This document shows, one piece after another, positions 1 through 8,282 of a DNA stretch of 15,705 nucleotides. The stretch's first letter is position 1, and the number at the start of each line of letters is the position of its first letter. A program made the position numbers and the translations under genes. The notes below the pieces were generated by a model that was not told the origin of the DNA, did not search any database, and saw only the letters and a program-made list of their open reading frames with translations. Origin of the DNA: Bacteroidota bacterium (lineage in GTDB: Bacteria; Bacteroidota; Bacteroidia; Flavobacteriales; Weeksellaceae); assembly GCA_023426625.1 (NCBI GenBank), contig JAFAAJ010000335.1, forward strand, positions 1 through 15,705, read 5' to 3'.

Positions 1-272
1 TCGGTTACTTTTTTATGGTTGGCTTTTACGTTGACGATAAGATCAGGATTCTCGCCGGACTGAAGACCTTTGCTTTGCAACTGCTTAGACAGTTCGTTCA
101 AAACACGGTCTTTATCTATATCATTCAGTTTAAGATCGTCAATTCTTATTTTATAAGTTTTATAAGAAGTGAAATTGGCCGTTTCGGCATAGTCCGAACG
201 TACCTGGAAAGGACTACAGGAAGTTAAACCCAAAGAAGCCGAGGCTAACAAAATAAAAATATATTTTTTCAT
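1..272 (-). CDS. DUF4136-type lipoprotein, 3' end missing (partial)
   Basis: Reading leftward from ATG at 272, at least 90 codons are open to the window edge. The product begins MKKYIFILLASASLGLTSC, a lipoprotein signal with lipobox LTSC (Cys19), so it is probably anchored in the cell envelope. The mature part (DYAETANFTSYKTYKI, then a stretch like LSKQLQSKGL and NPDLIVNVKA) matches the N-terminal pattern of DUF4136 lipoproteins, in which a 'YxxTANFxxYKTY' segment is followed by a helix and a 'pDLxVxv' strand. The function of this family is not established. The start lies one base after the stop of the upstream DUF5522-type gene, so the two are almost certainly cotranscribed. Family assignment is from pattern recall; the C-terminal half cannot be seen. 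Confidence 0.72.
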   Translation of the reverse strand, partial: MKKYIFILLASASLGLTSCSPFQVRSDYAETANFTSYKTYKIRIDDLKLNDIDKDRVLNELSKQLQSKGLQSGENPDLIVNVKANHKKVT

Positions 273-273
273 T

Positions 274-456
274 TTATTTATTTTTTTTATCGTTTTTAAT
301 GAATGTGTCGGTCTTTTTATCGTATCCGTAAGGACAATGTTTACAGCCACTTTTACAGCAATATCCTCTTTTCAGATGGAATTTTTCCGTAAAAACTTTG
401 TACCCCTGCTCATTATAGTAAAAGTCTTCATTTTCTTTGATATCAAAATGGGCCAT
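274..456 (-). CDS. small Cys-rich protein, DUF5522-like
   Basis: This 60-residue protein has no signal peptide or membrane segment. Its core is YYNEQGYKVFTEKFHLKRG followed by Y-C-C-x3-C-x2-C-P-Y-G, with four cysteines at 33, 34, 38 and 41 and a His at 40. That arrangement is typical of the small DUF5522 proteins common in Bacteroidetes and suggests binding of a metal or Fe-S cofactor, but no function is known and none is claimed. The tail is highly basic and Asn/Lys rich. It is the first gene of a leftward pair with the DUF4136-type lipoprotein (one base between stop and next start) and is divergent from the HExxH gene, sharing a very short intergenic region of about 37 bp. Confidence 0.75.
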   Translation of the reverse strand: MAHFDIKENEDFYYNEQGYKVFTEKFHLKRGYCCKSGCKHCPYGYDKKTDTFIKNDKKNK

Positions 457-480
457 AAGTTAAATCTTGATCAAAAACTT

Positions 481-488
481 TATATTTG
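481..488 (+). promoter_or_regulatory. Bacteroidetes -7 box (TATATTTG)
   Basis: TATATTTG is a perfect match to the TAnnTTTG -7 consensus of Bacteroidetes sigma-ABfr promoters. No TTG sits at the expected -33 distance. The box ends only 5 bases before ATG 494, so a transcript starting at the usual distance would have almost no leader. Confidence 0.45.
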
Positions 489-493
489 TTATT

Positions 494-829
494 ATGATAA
501 TTGTGTGCCAAAAGCCATTAAAAAAACTGAAAATTAACGGCATAGCTCTTTTTCCCTTTATCTTCATTAGGAAACCCGAAGATAAGGAAAATAAAATACT
601 TATCAATCACGAAAAAATTCATTTGAGGCAACAACTGGAATTGCTGATTATCTTTTTTTATATCTTTTACGTTATTGAATATTATTACTGGTTTTTCAAA
701 CTGAAGGACCGTTTTCTTGCCTACAGATATATTTCTTTTGAAAGAGAAGCCTATGCTAAAGAAAAAGATCTTACTTACCTTAAAAAAAGAAGACTCTGGA
801 ACTTTTGGAAATATGTAGGAAAGCCTTAA
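494..829 (+). CDS. small membrane-associated HExxH (gluzincin-like) protein
   Basis: The chosen ATG at 494 gives 111 residues; an upstream in-frame TTG at 467 would add nine, but it precedes the -7 box at 481-488 and so would be untranscribed from it. The protein carries NHEKIH (His39-Glu40-Lys-Ile-His43), a zinc-peptidase HExxH motif. A hydrophobic, aromatic stretch (about 50-68) that could cross or sit in the membrane follows, and then FEREAY (83-87), which resembles the ExEAD-like second zinc-ligand motif of M48/M56 gluzincins. The end is basic and aromatic (KKRRLWNFWKY). It is far shorter than HtpX (about 290) or BlaR1/MecR1 M56 proteins, so it may be a minimal metallopeptidase or a degenerate relative. 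I recall similar uncharacterised proteins in Flavobacteriia. Substrate and activity are unknown. Confidence 0.7.
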   Translation: MIIVCQKPLKKLKINGIALFPFIFIRKPEDKENKILINHEKIHLRQQLELLIIFFYIFYVIEYYYWFFKLKDRFLAYRYISFEREAYAKEKDLTYLKKRRLWNFWKYVGKP

Positions 830-866
830 TGATCTTTTAAGTTTTGTTTAACTAATTTAAAGACTG

Positions 867-894
867 TTGTTTAAAATAAATTCAGGAAATTTGC
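867..894 (+). promoter_or_regulatory. weak Bacteroidetes-type promoter before the PLP enzyme gene
   Basis: TTG at 867-869 is followed after 16 bases by GAAATTTGC (886-894), one mismatch from TAnnTTTGC. The -7-like box ends 4 bases before the ATG at 899, which would give a nearly leaderless mRNA. Supported only by consensus and spacing. Confidence 0.3.
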
Positions 895-898
895 ACCC

Positions 899-1804
899 AT
901 GAAACTTCCTAAGGTCTATATTCCTATTACAGAAATCCCGGTTGGGAAAAATGTAAAGCTCTTTATAAAAAGGGAAGACCTTATTCACCCACAAATTTCG
1001 GGAAATAAATACTGGAAACTTTTCTACAATGTCAATAATTATCTGGATCAAAATCCGGAAAAACCTTTCATTATTACCTTTGGCGGAGCATTTTCCAATC
1101 ATATTGCCGCTGTTTCTGCGGTGGGAAAACTATTGGGAACTCCTACCATGGGAGTGATAAGAGGGCAGGAACTGGAAAATAAATGGAGTGATAACCCTAC
1201 ATTGGTTTTTGCTTCGGAAAACGGAATGCAGTTCAGATTTGTGACCAGAGAAGGATATCGTGACAAAGAAAAATTGACGGATCTTCTGCAACAGGAGTTT
1301 TCGGAGGCTCTGATAGTACCTGAAGGAGGGACCAATAAAGACGCTGTAGAAGGGGTGAAAATGATGCTGAATAACGAAACAAAAGATTTTGATTATCTTT
1401 GCACAGCAGTTGGAACCGGAGGAACCATTGCGGGACTTTCAAAATTTTGTGAAGATAATCAGAGAGTTATAGGATACAAGGTGGTGAATGATTCTTCTTT
1501 GGAAAATAAAATCTTTGAATTAACCTTAAAGAAAAATTTTGATCTAATAGATTCATGTTTTGGGGGTTATGGTAAAATAAATGATGAGAACATCCGTTTT
1601 ATCAATGATTTCAAAGAGAAATATGGTGTTCCTTTGGAACCTGTTTATACCGGGAAAATGATGCAGAAAGTTTTTGAGATGATAGATCTTGGATATTTTC
1701 CTGAAAACAGCAGGATTTTGTGCTTTCATACCGGAGGTTTACAGGGAATTGAAGGTGCTAATCAGCTTTTAAAAAAACAGAATAAAAAGATAATTATTAA
1801 GTAA
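899..1804 (+). CDS. D-cysteine desulfhydrase / ACC deaminase family PLP enzyme
   Basis: This 301-residue cytosolic protein belongs to the fold-type II PLP family that contains D-cysteine desulfhydrase (D-cysteine to pyruvate, H2S and ammonia) and 1-aminocyclopropane-1-carboxylate deaminase. The N-terminus has KREDLIHPQISGNKYWKL; Lys37 in SGNK is the expected Schiff-base lysine. GGAFSNHIAA (after the lysine) matches the family's substrate-carboxylate loop 'GGaxSNH', and GTGGTIAG is the Gly-rich PLP-phosphate loop. FHTGG near the C-terminus is also a family motif. Length is a little below the usual 330 or so. Sequence alone does not separate D-cysteine desulfhydrase from ACC deaminase; the former or a broader D-amino-acid role is more likely in this lineage. 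The next gene starts 11 bases after the stop, suggesting cotranscription. Confidence 0.88.
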   Translation: MKLPKVYIPITEIPVGKNVKLFIKREDLIHPQISGNKYWKLFYNVNNYLDQNPEKPFIITFGGAFSNHIAAVSAVGKLLGTPTMGVIRGQELENKWSDNPTLVFASENGMQFRFVTREGYRDKEKLTDLLQQEFSEALIVPEGGTNKDAVEGVKMMLNNETKDFDYLCTAVGTGGTIAGLSKFCEDNQRVIGYKVVNDSSLENKIFELTLKKNFDLIDSCFGGYGKINDENIRFINDFKEKYGVPLEPVYTGKMMQKVFEMIDLGYFPENSRILCFHTGGLQGIEGANQLLKKQNKKIIIK

Positions 1805-1815
1805 AATTGAAAAAC

Positions 1816-2868
1816 ATGAAAAGACTTTTCTTACTTGTAAGCCTTTTAGTTTTATCAAAATTCTCAGCTCAGACCTGGGCTACCGATGACCAATACATCC
1901 AAACATTTGCTCAATATGCGGTAGAAGAAATGGAAAAGTATAAAATTCCTGCTTCTATTACCCTTGCTCAGGGACTCCTGGAAACGGGAGGAGGGCAAAG
2001 CAGATTGGCAAGAGAAGGTAAGAATCATTTCGGAATAAAGTGTAAAGAAGACTGGACGGGTAAGACCATGAAACATACGGATGATGCTCCCAATGAGTGC
2101 TTCCGAGTGTATGATGATCCGAGACAGTCTTATGAAGATCACTCTAAATTTTTAACGACCAGAAAATACTACGCCAATCTTTTCAATCTGGACATCAAAG
2201 ATTACAAATCCTGGGCACATGGTCTTAAAAAAGCAGGATACGCAACCAATCCACGTAATGCATCCATCCTGATCGGAAAAATTGAAAAATATAAACTGTA
2301 TGAGTTTGATAATACCAATTCTAAAGAAGTTTTATATGCTATTTTAAAGAAATATCCGGATCTGAAAGATGACAAAACTTTCATGGCAAGACTGGAACCT
2401 TCAAAAACGGTAAAAAAAGACCCGGTAACGATCAATGTTCCGTACAAGCAGACTTCTTATGTTCAGCAGCAAAAAAGAGTGGAGAAGATCAAAACCAAAG
2501 CTGAAATCCTAAATTCTATTTTAATAAAGAGCCATCCTAATGACGGTTTAAAATACATCGTGATCCCTGAAGATACAGATCTTAAGTTCATTGCCAATAA
2601 ATTCAAGATCACAGAAAGCAAACTGATGAAATGGAATGAGCTTGAAAGTGATGTTTTAAAGAAAAATGACATCATCTTCCTTGAGTCTAAAAACTCTGAC
2701 GGAAACAAGCCTACATATAAAGTGGAAGCAGGGGAGAATATGCATGATATCGCCCAGAAATTCGGAATTAAATTAAATAAATTATATGCTAAAAACAGAA
2801 TGGATGAAGGACAACAACCTTCTGCCGGTCAGCTGATTTATTTAATAGACAAGAAACCCAAAAACTAA
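1816..2868 (+). CDS. secreted glucosaminidase (GH73-type) with two LysM domains
   Basis: A peptidoglycan hydrolase of 350 residues expected to cleave beta-1,4 bonds next to N-acetylglucosamine in the cell wall. ATG 1816 is preferred over the in-frame TTG at 1807 because it gives a clean signal peptide, MKRLFLLVSLLVLSKFSAQ. The catalytic domain spans about 25-165: IPASITLAQGLLETGGGQS contains the expected acid Glu56, followed by NHFGIKCKEDW and the FRVYDDPRQSYEDHSKFL region typical of the glucosaminidase/FlgJ C-terminal family. A basic linker leads to two LysM repeats at about 246-291 and 301-345 (YKVEAGENMHDIAQKFGI), which bind glycan chains. A role in cell separation or wall turnover is inferred. 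It directly follows the PLP enzyme gene. Confidence 0.92.
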   Translation: MKRLFLLVSLLVLSKFSAQTWATDDQYIQTFAQYAVEEMEKYKIPASITLAQGLLETGGGQSRLAREGKNHFGIKCKEDWTGKTMKHTDDAPNECFRVYDDPRQSYEDHSKFLTTRKYYANLFNLDIKDYKSWAHGLKKAGYATNPRNASILIGKIEKYKLYEFDNTNSKEVLYAILKKYPDLKDDKTFMARLEPSKTVKKDPVTINVPYKQTSYVQQQKRVEKIKTKAEILNSILIKSHPNDGLKYIVIPEDTDLKFIANKFKITESKLMKWNELESDVLKKNDIIFLESKNSDGNKPTYKVEAGENMHDIAQKFGIKLNKLYAKNRMDEGQQPSAGQLIYLIDKKPKN

Positions 2869-2880
2869 TTAAATTTTATT

Positions 2881-2945
2881 GATAGTTAATGGTTATGGTT
2901 ATCAACCCGATATCCCATAACCCTGCAACTATCAATTGCAACTAT
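2881..2945. repeat. imperfect inverted repeat with a 9-bp direct repeat upstream of hemL
   Basis: Two stem blocks face each other: GATAGTT (2881-2887) with AACTATC (2927-2933), and GGTTATGG (2891-2898) with CCATAACC (2915-2922), around a 16-base loop. In addition TGCAACTAT occurs at 2924-2932 and again at 2937-2945. There is no T-tract, so this is not a standard terminator; it lies between the glucosaminidase stop and the hemL start and would sit in the hemL leader. Confidence 0.6.
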
Positions 2946-2949
2946 AGAT

Positions 2950-4233
2950 ATGAGATACCAAAGAAGTTCGGCTTTATTTGAAGAGGCTTACAAGTACATT
3001 CCGGGAGGGGTAAATTCTCCTGTTCGTGCATTTAAATCAGTGGGAGGAGTTCCTGTATTTATGAAATCAGCAAAAGGAGCTTATCTTACCGATGCAGATG
3101 ATCATACATATATAGATTATATCAATTCATGGGGACCGGCAATTTTAGGACATACCCATCCGGAAGTGTTGGAGGAATTGAAGATCCAGGCAGAAAAAGG
3201 ATTTTCTTTCGGCGCTCCAACGGAACTGGAAACGGAGATCGCCAAATTCATCACTGAAAATGTCCCGAATATCGATCAGATCAGAATGGTTTCTTCAGGT
3301 ACTGAAGCATGTATGAGCGCCATCAGACTCGCAAGAGGATATACCGGAAGAGATAAGATCATCAAATTTGAAGGTTGTTATCACGGACATTCGGATTCAT
3401 TTTTGATCAAGGCGGGAAGTGGGGCTGCAACGTTTGGAAATCCAAATTCTCCGGGAGTTACTCAGGGAACGGCAAAAGATACACTTTTGGCAAGATATAA
3501 CGATTTCGAGCAGGTTCAGGATCTGTTCAGACATAATCAGGGTGAAATCGCAGCAGTTATCATAGAACCGGTTGCCGGAAATATGGGTTGTGTGCTTCCT
3601 GAAAATGATTTTCTTCAGAATTTAAGAAAGATTTGTGATGAGAACGGAACTTTGCTGATTTTTGATGAGGTGATGACCGGTTTCAGACTGGCGTTCGGAG
3701 GTGCTCAGGAATTATTCGATGTGAAAGCGGATCTGGTAACGTACGGAAAAGTGATCGGAGGTGGTTTACCGGTAGGAGCTTTTGCCGGAAGAAATGAAAT
3801 TATGGATCATTTGGCTCCAAAAGGAGGAGTGTATCAAGCCGGAACATTAAGTGGAAATCCTTTAGCCATGCGAGCAGGTTTGAAAACATTACAGATTATT
3901 AAAAATGACGAAAATTTCTTCAACAGACTGAATAAAACAACCGAAACTCTGGATTTTGAGATCGGAAAGATCCTAAATGAAAAAGGAATTGCTCATAAGA
4001 TCAATAGAAAAGGTTCTATGATGTCTGTTTTCTTCCATATCAACAGAGTTTCCAATTTCGATGAAGCACAGGAAGCCAATCATGCGTTATTCAATAATTT
4101 CTTCCATCAAATGCTGAGCAATGGAATATATCTTCCGCCGAGTGGTTATGAGACGTATTTTATCAGTGATGCGATCAGGGATAAAGAAATTGATATGACA
4201 TTGGAAGCAGTAAGAAAATTTGAATATTCTTAA
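2950..4233 (+). CDS. hemL: glutamate-1-semialdehyde 2,1-aminomutase
   Basis: HemL converts glutamate-1-semialdehyde to 5-aminolevulinate, the last step of the C5 route to haem and other tetrapyrroles, in the cytosol. The 427-residue length equals that of the family. Family motifs are all present: the opening SSALFEEAYKYIPGGVNSPVR, SSGTEACMSAIRLARG (PLP phosphate binding), FEGCYHGHSD, IIFDEV-type LLIFDEVMTGFR, and VTYGKVIGGGLPVGAF with the PLP lysine at 267 (265 in the E. coli enzyme). The closing YLPPSGYETYFISDAI is also characteristic. ATG 2950 is the only sensible start. It reads in the same direction as the glucosaminidase gene, 81 bases downstream, and ends just before a strong hairpin terminator. 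Confidence 0.97.
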   Translation: MRYQRSSALFEEAYKYIPGGVNSPVRAFKSVGGVPVFMKSAKGAYLTDADDHTYIDYINSWGPAILGHTHPEVLEELKIQAEKGFSFGAPTELETEIAKFITENVPNIDQIRMVSSGTEACMSAIRLARGYTGRDKIIKFEGCYHGHSDSFLIKAGSGAATFGNPNSPGVTQGTAKDTLLARYNDFEQVQDLFRHNQGEIAAVIIEPVAGNMGCVLPENDFLQNLRKICDENGTLLIFDEVMTGFRLAFGGAQELFDVKADLVTYGKVIGGGLPVGAFAGRNEIMDHLAPKGGVYQAGTLSGNPLAMRAGLKTLQIIKNDENFFNRLNKTTETLDFEIGKILNEKGIAHKINRKGSMMSVFFHINRVSNFDEAQEANHALFNNFFHQMLSNGIYLPPSGYETYFISDAIRDKEIDMTLEAVRKFEYS

Positions 4234-4247
4234 AATTAATATAATAA

Positions 4248-4282
4248 AAAAAGGATAAGGTCATACGATCTTATCCTTTTTA
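4248..4282. terminator. bidirectional intrinsic terminator between hemL and the lipoprotein operon
   Basis: AAAAAGGATAAG (4248-4259) pairs perfectly with CTTATCCTTTTT (4270-4281), and the stem can extend through GTC/GAT with one G-U pair to a 4-base loop (4263-4266). A-runs on the left and T-runs on the right let it stop transcription from both convergent genes. Confidence 0.9.
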
Positions 4283-4306
4283 TTTGAGATGGAAACAGGT
4301 TATTGT

Positions 4307-5527
4307 TTATTGCAAAGCAGCTAAAAGATTCACTCCGTCTACCGTTGCCCAAGCTCCTGCCACCAAAGATACTTTTGTTACTGAAGCGGTATTGGTAAAT
4401 GTTTTTGCACCGTTTGGCGTGAATGCATATCCCCAAACACCTGCATTGTCAGAATTTACATAATTAATCGGAGCAACAGCGATTTTACCGGTGTTTACCT
4501 GACTTGTTTCTGTTGCTGCATCCTGAATAAGAACAGCATAGCCTTTTTGTGTACCGATATTTTTATATCCGCTTATATAAACGTTGGAAAAAATTCCTGT
4601 TCCCTGTTTTTTAAATTGGATCGCGGAAATTTCCGGGGAATTAGCTGTTTCAGGGTTGGTGTTGGTATCTCTGATCAGAGTAATGTTTGAAATTTTCGGA
4701 GCTGTGTTGTCTACGTTGCTGGAAGCTTCAATTTCCATTCCGAAGTTTCCGACGCCGGTCTGAAATGCAAACCAGTTCGAATTGTTCTGTCCGCTCCATG
4801 CATCCTGCCAATCGAAAGAATCATCAAAGTTACCGTAAGAAACAATGTTTTTTGCGCTCACTGTTCCTCCAAAGAATTCATACCCGTCATCAGTACCTTT
4901 GTAAGTAACCAGATTTTCAAGGGTGGTTCCTGCGCCCACTGCGTAGAAAGTCATAGAGTTGGTTTCGGAAGTACCGTCTCCAATTTTTTTACCGGCATAT
5001 TCCACTCTTACAAACTTCATGGTTCCTGAGTTTGAATTCGGATCTGTTCCGCCATAATAAACGTTGTTTCCGTCTTCAGATAATGCCTGAGCATTTCCGT
5101 TCAGCGCTTTGATCGGAGCATTTCCGTAAAGGGTGATTCCTCCCCAATCTCCCGGTGTTTTGGTAACTGTAGTGAAAACAATAGGTTCTGAAGCGGTTCC
5201 TATAGCGTTGATTTTCCCGTCCTGCAATACAACCAAACTGCTGTTTGTGGATGTATCAACCGTGAATGTTGCACCTGCTTCAATCGTAAGAGTTGCATTT
5301 CCCGTTATTTTTACAATTCCTTTTAAAGTATAGTTTCCTTTTTTGATCAAAAGGTCTTTTGAAATAATTCCTGATAATGTTCCGCTTCCGCTCAATACGC
5401 TTTCGGTAGTTCCCGGTGTGTTTACTGTACCTTCTCCTAAGCCGTCATTTACTTCTACGGTACATGAATTTAAGGCTAAAGTTAACGCAAATGTTAACGA
5501 CAATAATGGTAAAAATCTTCTTTTCAT
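4307..5527 (-). CDS. beta-helix outer-envelope lipoprotein paired with a TonB-dependent receptor
   Basis: A 406-residue lipoprotein with signal MKRRFLPLLSLTFALTLALNSC (lipobox LNSC, Cys22). After a short Gly/Thr linker come repeated short strands such as GNYTLKGIVKITGNATLTIEAGATF, the opening motif of right-handed parallel beta-helix proteins, then WGGITLYGNAPI and the acidic, Gly-rich motifs DDGYEFFGGTV and DDSFDWQDAWSGQ. Proteins of this type next to TonB receptors are sometimes labelled 'multidrug transporter' in databases, which the sequence does not support: it has no transmembrane helices. It follows the receptor gene by 33 bases on the same strand, so the two form an operon. I infer a surface or periplasmic-face lipoprotein that captures the receptor's substrate. 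It is not SusD-like by sequence. Substrate unknown. Confidence 0.75.
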   Translation of the reverse strand: MKRRFLPLLSLTFALTLALNSCTVEVNDGLGEGTVNTPGTTESVLSGSGTLSGIISKDLLIKKGNYTLKGIVKITGNATLTIEAGATFTVDTSTNSSLVVLQDGKINAIGTASEPIVFTTVTKTPGDWGGITLYGNAPIKALNGNAQALSEDGNNVYYGGTDPNSNSGTMKFVRVEYAGKKIGDGTSETNSMTFYAVGAGTTLENLVTYKGTDDGYEFFGGTVSAKNIVSYGNFDDSFDWQDAWSGQNNSNWFAFQTGVGNFGMEIEASSNVDNTAPKISNITLIRDTNTNPETANSPEISAIQFKKQGTGIFSNVYISGYKNIGTQKGYAVLIQDAATETSQVNTGKIAVAPINYVNSDNAGVWGYAFTPNGAKTFTNTASVTKVSLVAGAWATVDGVNLLAALQ

Positions 5528-5560
5528 TTTATAATAGATTTATTAATTTTTTTATTTTAA

Positions 5561-8191
5561 TTAAAATGTATATCCTACGGTTAAGTTGAAATTAATTCCT
5601 CTGAAATAGTCGGTATATGTATTGATGCCGTTGGTCTTAACATCATAATAGCTCTTATCTCCCAGCAATATTTTATATTTTTGATTAAGGATATTCTGAA
5701 CTCCTGCTTTTACATTCCAGTTTTTGCTGAGCTGTTCCTGATAAACAAAATCTAGCTGATGGAAAGGCTTTTCATAGAAATTATCCGATCCTGAAGTTCC
5801 CACAGCATAAATTTTAGAACCCGAAACATTGTATACCAATGAAAATGTTCTGCTGAAGTTGCTTCTCGTTTTGGTTTCATACTTCAGATCTGCATTGATG
5901 GTATATGGAGAAGCTCCCTGAAGTCCTCTTTTACGTAAATTTCCCGAGTAGAAATTAGGGTTGGGTTGTTCCAGTTTTAGCTGATCTTCACTTCTTTCCA
6001 CATTGGTGTACATGAATGTGGCATTGGCTCCGAGTGTGAATTTGCTCAGAGATTCTGAAATTCTCCCTAAATTTAAAATCCCTTCAAGCTCAATTCCGGC
6101 AAGGTTCGCTTTTTTAGCATTGTAGAACGTTACAGTTACACCATTTGCATCCCCTGAAGAAACAAAAGATCTTTCAATGGCATTGTCGATTCTTTTGGCA
6201 AATAAATTCACCGCAAACATTTCTTTATTGGTAGGAAAGTATTCCCATTTCAAATCAAAGTTATAATTATCACTGAGTTTGATGTCCGGATTTCCTTTTA
6301 TCGTTTCGTTGTCAGGATTAATGTATGCGATTTCCATAGTTTCGATCAAAACAGGACGCGTAACGGTTTTACTGAATGAAAATCTTAAATTATTTTTGGT
6401 ATTAAGTGCTTTTTTAATGGCAAGAGAAGGCAGAAATAGATTTCTTTCTTTCTTCAGATTTGTTTTTCTTTCTGCTCCCTGTTCAGAATAACGGATCAAC
6501 GTCATGTCATTTTCATATCTTCCACCCACTAAAATATCCCAGGTTTCGGTAGGTTTATAATTGAAGTTGATGTATCCCGCATTCACAAACTGATACATAC
6601 TGGTAAAGAAATTGGAAGTATCGGTTTCTTCTTGGAAGAAGAATAAGTTGTTCGCTAAATCCTGATCAAACTTTGCCTGAGGTCTGTTTTTGTCTATCAG
6701 AAATGTTTGTCCTGCAGTTCCATTCGGTTTCCCGAAAATGAATCGGTAGGAAGTTTTTCTGAGATCCGAAAAGCCGTTGTATCCTAAAGATAGCTGCATT
6801 GGATAATCTTTTTTATCTCCTTTTTCCCCCAAGAAAACGGAGTATTCTCCATAAGCGGAACCGTAAAACCTTGAACTTACATCAAGATATTGCCGGATCA
6901 TGTTGTTTCCACCGTATGTAAAAAGCAGTTGATGATCCTGAAGGTTGTTTCCGTTAATATCTTGTCGGCTTCCTTCCAGAATTTTTCTGTCTGGTTGCTG
7001 ATAATTATTGATCACATAGCTTCCTCCGGCTTTAATAAGATGCCTGTTTCCTAATTTTTGAGATCCGGTCAACTGAATGTCAAGGAATCTCGAAATATCT
7101 TGTTGGTTGGTTCTGAAAAAACCGATGTCTTTATTCTGAACCTGATTGTTTTTGTATCCGTAATAATCTTCAATAATATTATTTACGTTTTGCAAAAAGA
7201 TCGTGTTTAAATTGATGTTCGTGCCTCTGTTCTTGTAACCAAAACCTAATAATGCAGAAGATTCTATCTCGTAATTATATTGCTTTCTTAACAGATCATT
7301 GTTCAGGTTGATTACCCCTCCAAAGTCTTTGAACTGGTTTTTTGCACCTTCCTTGTAAGAATATTTGGAACTTTGATTCAATGAGAATAAAACTCCCAGA
7401 TTTCCGGTTTCTCCTGCCTTTACTTTCTGTACGGTTGTAAATCCTAAACTCGTGTTGGGTAATGACTTGATTTCATCTACATTCCAGTTGTCCCTGAACT
7501 GAGATAAAGATTCAGCAGCAGAAAATCTATAGTTATTCGGTCTGGAATCTCTGATTGCTGAAGGTAATTTTTTGTCGTTTGAATTAAGACCTAAGTAACC
7601 TTCAAATCCGTTTGCACCTTCAGAAACTTTAAACCCATCCCTGAAAGTACTCAACGTATTTATCCCAATACCGAATTCAATTTTTGAAAACGCTTTATCA
7701 ATTGTTAAAGTTTCAATGTCAAATGTTGCCCCAGCGAAATCTCCATACAAATTGGAATTAAAAGTCTTGTAAATATTAAGCTTACCTACAACGTCCGTAG
7801 GAAATTGCTTTAATGCGATGATTTTTTGGAAAGGGTTGTTGGAGGGAGAACCAAGACCGTTGATCAATAGATAATTATATCTTTCCTCCAAACCTCTTAC
7901 AAACAAGCCTCTTCCTTCTACTGTCGTAATACCGGTTACTTTGGTAAGACCCTGTTCTACGTTGGAAATTCCTTTTCTGGAAATTTCTTCAGCACTTACC
8001 GCCTGTTTTTGAATGATTGCTTTTTTCTGTTCTCCCAATACAGCGGATTCCGTTTTTTTGTTGCTGCTTCCCTGTATCACTACTCCTTCAATTTTTCTTT
8101 CTTTCCTCACGGTATCCTGTATAATTTCCTGAGCATAGAATACAGATCCCGATAAAAACAAAACTGCAATGCTGAGTTTATTAATTTTCAT
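5561..8191 (-). CDS. TonB-dependent outer-membrane receptor
   Basis: An 876-residue outer-membrane receptor for energised import of a ligand too scarce or large for porins. ATG 8191 is chosen because it gives a signal peptide, MKINKLSIAVLFLSGSVFYAQ; the frame is open 14 codons further to a TTG, which looks incidental. Next comes a TonB-box-like segment (IEGVVIQGSS) and a plug domain at about 50-165 with GISNVEQGLTKVTGITTVEGRGLFVRGLEERYNYLLING and a PTDVVGKLNIYKTF block. The remainder is alternating beta-barrel sequence, including TRPVLIETMEIAYINPDNETIKGNP. The chain ends in ...LTVGYTF with the terminal Phe needed for barrel assembly. It lacks the N-terminal carboxypeptidase-like domain of SusC proteins. 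It is the first gene of an operon with the beta-helix lipoprotein and is divergent from the PhoB/PhoR-like pair. Substrate is unknown; phosphate or organophosphate is an inference from context. Confidence 0.93.
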   Translation of the reverse strand: MKINKLSIAVLFLSGSVFYAQEIIQDTVRKERKIEGVVIQGSSNKKTESAVLGEQKKAIIQKQAVSAEEISRKGISNVEQGLTKVTGITTVEGRGLFVRGLEERYNYLLINGLGSPSNNPFQKIIALKQFPTDVVGKLNIYKTFNSNLYGDFAGATFDIETLTIDKAFSKIEFGIGINTLSTFRDGFKVSEGANGFEGYLGLNSNDKKLPSAIRDSRPNNYRFSAAESLSQFRDNWNVDEIKSLPNTSLGFTTVQKVKAGETGNLGVLFSLNQSSKYSYKEGAKNQFKDFGGVINLNNDLLRKQYNYEIESSALLGFGYKNRGTNINLNTIFLQNVNNIIEDYYGYKNNQVQNKDIGFFRTNQQDISRFLDIQLTGSQKLGNRHLIKAGGSYVINNYQQPDRKILEGSRQDINGNNLQDHQLLFTYGGNNMIRQYLDVSSRFYGSAYGEYSVFLGEKGDKKDYPMQLSLGYNGFSDLRKTSYRFIFGKPNGTAGQTFLIDKNRPQAKFDQDLANNLFFFQEETDTSNFFTSMYQFVNAGYINFNYKPTETWDILVGGRYENDMTLIRYSEQGAERKTNLKKERNLFLPSLAIKKALNTKNNLRFSFSKTVTRPVLIETMEIAYINPDNETIKGNPDIKLSDNYNFDLKWEYFPTNKEMFAVNLFAKRIDNAIERSFVSSGDANGVTVTFYNAKKANLAGIELEGILNLGRISESLSKFTLGANATFMYTNVERSEDQLKLEQPNPNFYSGNLRKRGLQGASPYTINADLKYETKTRSNFSRTFSLVYNVSGSKIYAVGTSGSDNFYEKPFHQLDFVYQEQLSKNWNVKAGVQNILNQKYKILLGDKSYYDVKTNGINTYTDYFRGINFNLTVGYTF

Positions 8192-8282
8192 TACTTTCTT
8201 TCTTTGTTTTACACTTAGATTCTTTCGGGGCAAAGAAAAAAAAGTTTGAGGGTGTAAATGGTTTAGTAAAATTTAAATTTTC

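Noticed and set aside
15..227. Open frame on the plus strand at the left edge
   Set aside because: It is the antisense shadow of the DUF4136-type lipoprotein, which has a clear lipobox and start on the minus strand; the plus-strand product shows no family pattern.
4307..5527. Multidrug transporter
   Set aside because: The protein has a lipobox and beta-helix-type repeats with no transmembrane helices, so the database-style label is not supported.
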